From: Acidaminococcus fermentans_A
Lineage (GTDB): Bacteria > Bacillota > Negativicutes > Acidaminococcales > Acidaminococcaceae
Length of the DNA stretch: 14,950 nt
Assembly (NCBI RefSeq): GCF_052216985.1
Contig: NZ_JBQOUY010000037.1
Coordinates: 1-14,950 of the forward strand
Reading direction: 5' to 3'
How positions within the stretch are numbered: position 1 is the stretch's first letter; every line of letters starts with the position of its first letter. Below are positions 13,547 to 14,950 of this stretch, piece by piece. A program made the translations under genes and the position numbers. The notes beneath the pieces were generated by a model, which was not told the origin of the DNA, did no database searches, and was given only the letters and a program-made list of their open reading frames with translations.

Positions 13547-13557
13547 GCCCCTTTCTC

Positions 13558-14790
13558 TTATAAAAACAGCATATTATAGATCCCCAGGTACGATACCACA
13601 AAAGCGGAAAGGCTGAAGAAGATGGCGGTGAAGAGCAGGTTCTTATAAAGATGGTTCACATCCACGCCCTCCGGAGCACATCCGCAGGCCAGGGCCCCGA
13701 CTGTGGAGAACGGACTCAGCACCACGCCGTTGGTCCCCACGATGACCCCCAGCATCAGCGCGGTGGCATCCAGAGCTGGATTGGATGCGGCCAGCTTGGC
13801 GGCCAGCGGGATCAGGGTCGGCATCACCACGCCGGTACCGCTAGCTACTGCCCCCATCAGACCGCCCAGGAGGATCATGATGGGCTGAGCCGTTGCCGGA
13901 GTGATCACTTTGGACAGCATGGACGTCAGATACGTGATCCCGCCAGATTTATCCACCACATGGAGCAGCATGCTCATCCCGGTGATCAGGATTAGCGTAC
14001 CCCAAGGAATCGCGGCAATGGCTACTTTCTGATCACAATATCCCAGCAGGATTAAAACCGCCGCAAAAGCCAGGCAGAGCAGACCGATATTCTGTTTGAA
14101 GAAAATGGTGGCGACACATACCAGGACGATGGAAATCACCGTAACGACCTGAGCCCGGTTGAAGGGAGTGAAATTTTTATCCGGTTCCGTATTGGGGACT
14201 TTCCACCCTTTAAAGACCAGGTAAGCGATGAACGCCATGGCAAAAATGGAGAAGGAATAGGCCCCCCAGATGGGCATATAGTTATCCACCCCATTCTGGA
14301 TAGCCAGGGTATTGGCTACGATCCCGTTCAGAGTGATGGGCGACAGGCCACCGATCATCCCTCCGGCCAGTACGATGATGGAAGTCATGGTCACATCCAG
14401 CTGCCGGCTCAGGCAGGTACTGTAAGCGATGGGCATGATCACCACCAGGATCAGCATGGACCCTCCCACGCCGGCCAGGATGGCAGCTGCAGCAAAGAAC
14501 ATCCAGGGGATCAGTTTGTTGTTCCCTCGGGAAAGGAAGGAGACATTTTTGGCCAATACAGTGGATGTCCCATTATGGTTGGCAATGCCGAACAGGAACG
14601 TAGAGGCCATGATCAGGAAAAACACCGTAGTAGGGAATCCGCCCGCATAAATCTCCTTGGCCTTCATCCCGGTGACAAAAGTCCCGTAGACATACGCAAC
14701 CAGGAAACCGATGATCCCCACATTCTTCTTGGTGATCATCCCTAAGAAAATGACAAAGAATAATAAAACCAACGACCCAACTTGTACCAT
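13558..14790 (-). CDS. Carboxylate transporter, MatC/CitMHS (ion transporter superfamily) type permease
   Basis: This 410-aa integral membrane protein has about 12 hydrophobic segments (roughly 3-20, 25-40, 51-72, 95-125 as one or two, 134-160, 175-195, 215-232, 235-252, 262-280, 300-325, 345-372, 385-407) and a polar loop at 196-214. Overall pattern resembles the MatC malonate/dicarboxylate carriers and SLC13/CitMHS permeases. Two internally repeated re-entrant-like motifs, GGLSPITLNG (148-157) and VLSPFSTVGA (357-366), fit the inverted-repeat architecture of that superfamily. Substrate is probably a di- or tricarboxylate, imported with sodium or protons, but this is inferred from the family. 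The ATG at 14790 is chosen for a clear AGGAGG 8 nt upstream; the longer reading to 14862 would run through the promoter. It is convergent with the FAH-family gene, which may use the imported acid. Confidence 0.85.
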   Translation of the reverse strand: MVQVGSLVLLFFVIFLGMITKKNVGIIGFLVAYVYGTFVTGMKAKEIYAGGFPTTVFFLIMASTFLFGIANHNGTSTVLAKNVSFLSRGNNKLIPWMFFAAAAILAGVGGSMLILVVIMPIAYSTCLSRQLDVTMTSIIVLAGGMIGGLSPITLNGIVANTLAIQNGVDNYMPIWGAYSFSIFAMAFIAYLVFKGWKVPNTEPDKNFTPFNRAQVVTVISIVLVCVATIFFKQNIGLLCLAFAAVLILLGYCDQKVAIAAIPWGTLILITGMSMLLHVVDKSGGITYLTSMLSKVITPATAQPIMILLGGLMGAVASGTGVVMPTLIPLAAKLAASNPALDATALMLGVIVGTNGVVLSPFSTVGALACGCAPEGVDVNHLYKNLLFTAIFFSLSAFVVSYLGIYNMLFL

Positions 14791-14811
14791 TTTTACCCCT
14801 CCTGAAATAGA

Positions 14812-14838
14812 ATCATAAAAAAAATGGTTCTTTGTCAA
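14812..14838 (-). promoter_or_regulatory. Promoter of the transporter gene
   Basis: A perfect -35 TTGACA (14838-14833) and a -10 TATGAT (14817-14812) have a short 15-bp spacer containing a run of eight T. Transcription would begin about 15 nt before the ATG, with the SD at the very front of the leader. The short spacer suggests either a weak or an activator-assisted promoter. Confidence 0.6.
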
Positions 14839-14873
14839 ATGTTGGGGTAAGCTCCAATTCATCTACCACACAC

Positions 14874-14911
14874 GGACGTGAGCGATTTTTGCTCATGTCT
14901 GTTTTTATTTT
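14874..14911 (+). terminator. Terminator-like hairpin upstream of the transporter promoter
   Basis: A 10-bp stem (14874-14883 with 14891-14900, two G-U pairs) and a 7-nt loop are followed on the plus strand by GTTTTTATTTT. By form this is a plus-strand intrinsic terminator, yet no plus-strand gene lies between the FAH-family gene and this point. As DNA it is also a dyad about 36 bp upstream of the transporter -35 and might be an activator site. Bases 14912-14950 show no gene. Confidence 0.5.
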
Positions 14912-14950
14912 AATTTCACCATCGAAAGCAGTAAAATCCGAGAACGGAAT

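Overview
The window is a typical Firmicutes-type chromosomal housekeeping region. Gene content (FapR-controlled fatty-acid operon with a FabK-type reductase, L32 next to a DUF177/YceD protein, acetate kinase, TmcAL), consensus sigma-A promoters and GC-rich coding sequence suggest an anaerobic member of the Negativicutes, possibly Acidaminococcaceae. The genus is a guess from gene content and composition; no database was consulted.

Layout. (1) 123-7766, minus strand: one compact operon fapR-plsX-fabH-fabD-fabG-acpP-fabK-fabF-rnc. Its genes overlap or lie within about 90 bp of each other. A strong extended -10 promoter and a near-canonical FapR operator (7733-7749) stand in front of fapR, so the malonyl-CoA-sensing repressor probably controls its own gene and the whole downstream pathway. 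The operon encodes initiation (FabD, FabH), elongation (FabF, FabG, a FabK-like flavoenzyme), the carrier (AcpP) and the link to phospholipid synthesis (PlsX). fabZ and the acc genes are not in the window. (2) 7780-8564, minus: a transaldolase gene with its own promoter and terminator, set between rpmF and fapR. (3) 8573-10603, minus: ackA, the DUF177/YceD gene and rpmF, closed by a clear terminator. A perfect TTGACA-N17-TATAAT promoter precedes the DUF177 gene and leaves room for only a very short leader. (4) 10720-11943, plus: tmcAL, divergent from ackA across a short intergenic region holding a 25-bp dyad. (5) 11944-12598: an intergenic stretch with two GTTGC-stem hairpins bracketing a 196-bp foldback element, a small minus-strand ORF of unknown function, and the leader of the next gene. 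(6) 12599-13459, plus: a fumarylacetoacetate-hydrolase-family enzyme, convergent with (7) 13558-14790, minus: a 12-TM-type carboxylate transporter related to the MatC/CitMHS group. Between them lies a second, compact version of the hairpin-GGTCTC/GAGACC-hairpin arrangement. (8) 14791-14950: the transporter promoter and an unexplained terminator-like hairpin; no gene is visible there.

The most unusual material is the paired structure at the two convergent junctions (11948-12234 and 13470-13546). Both have a hairpin, then GGTCTC, then GAGACC, then a second hairpin ending at a minus-strand stop codon. One is nearly empty and the other holds the 196-bp foldback, as if a miniature element occupied one site and not the other. 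This is inference from two copies only.
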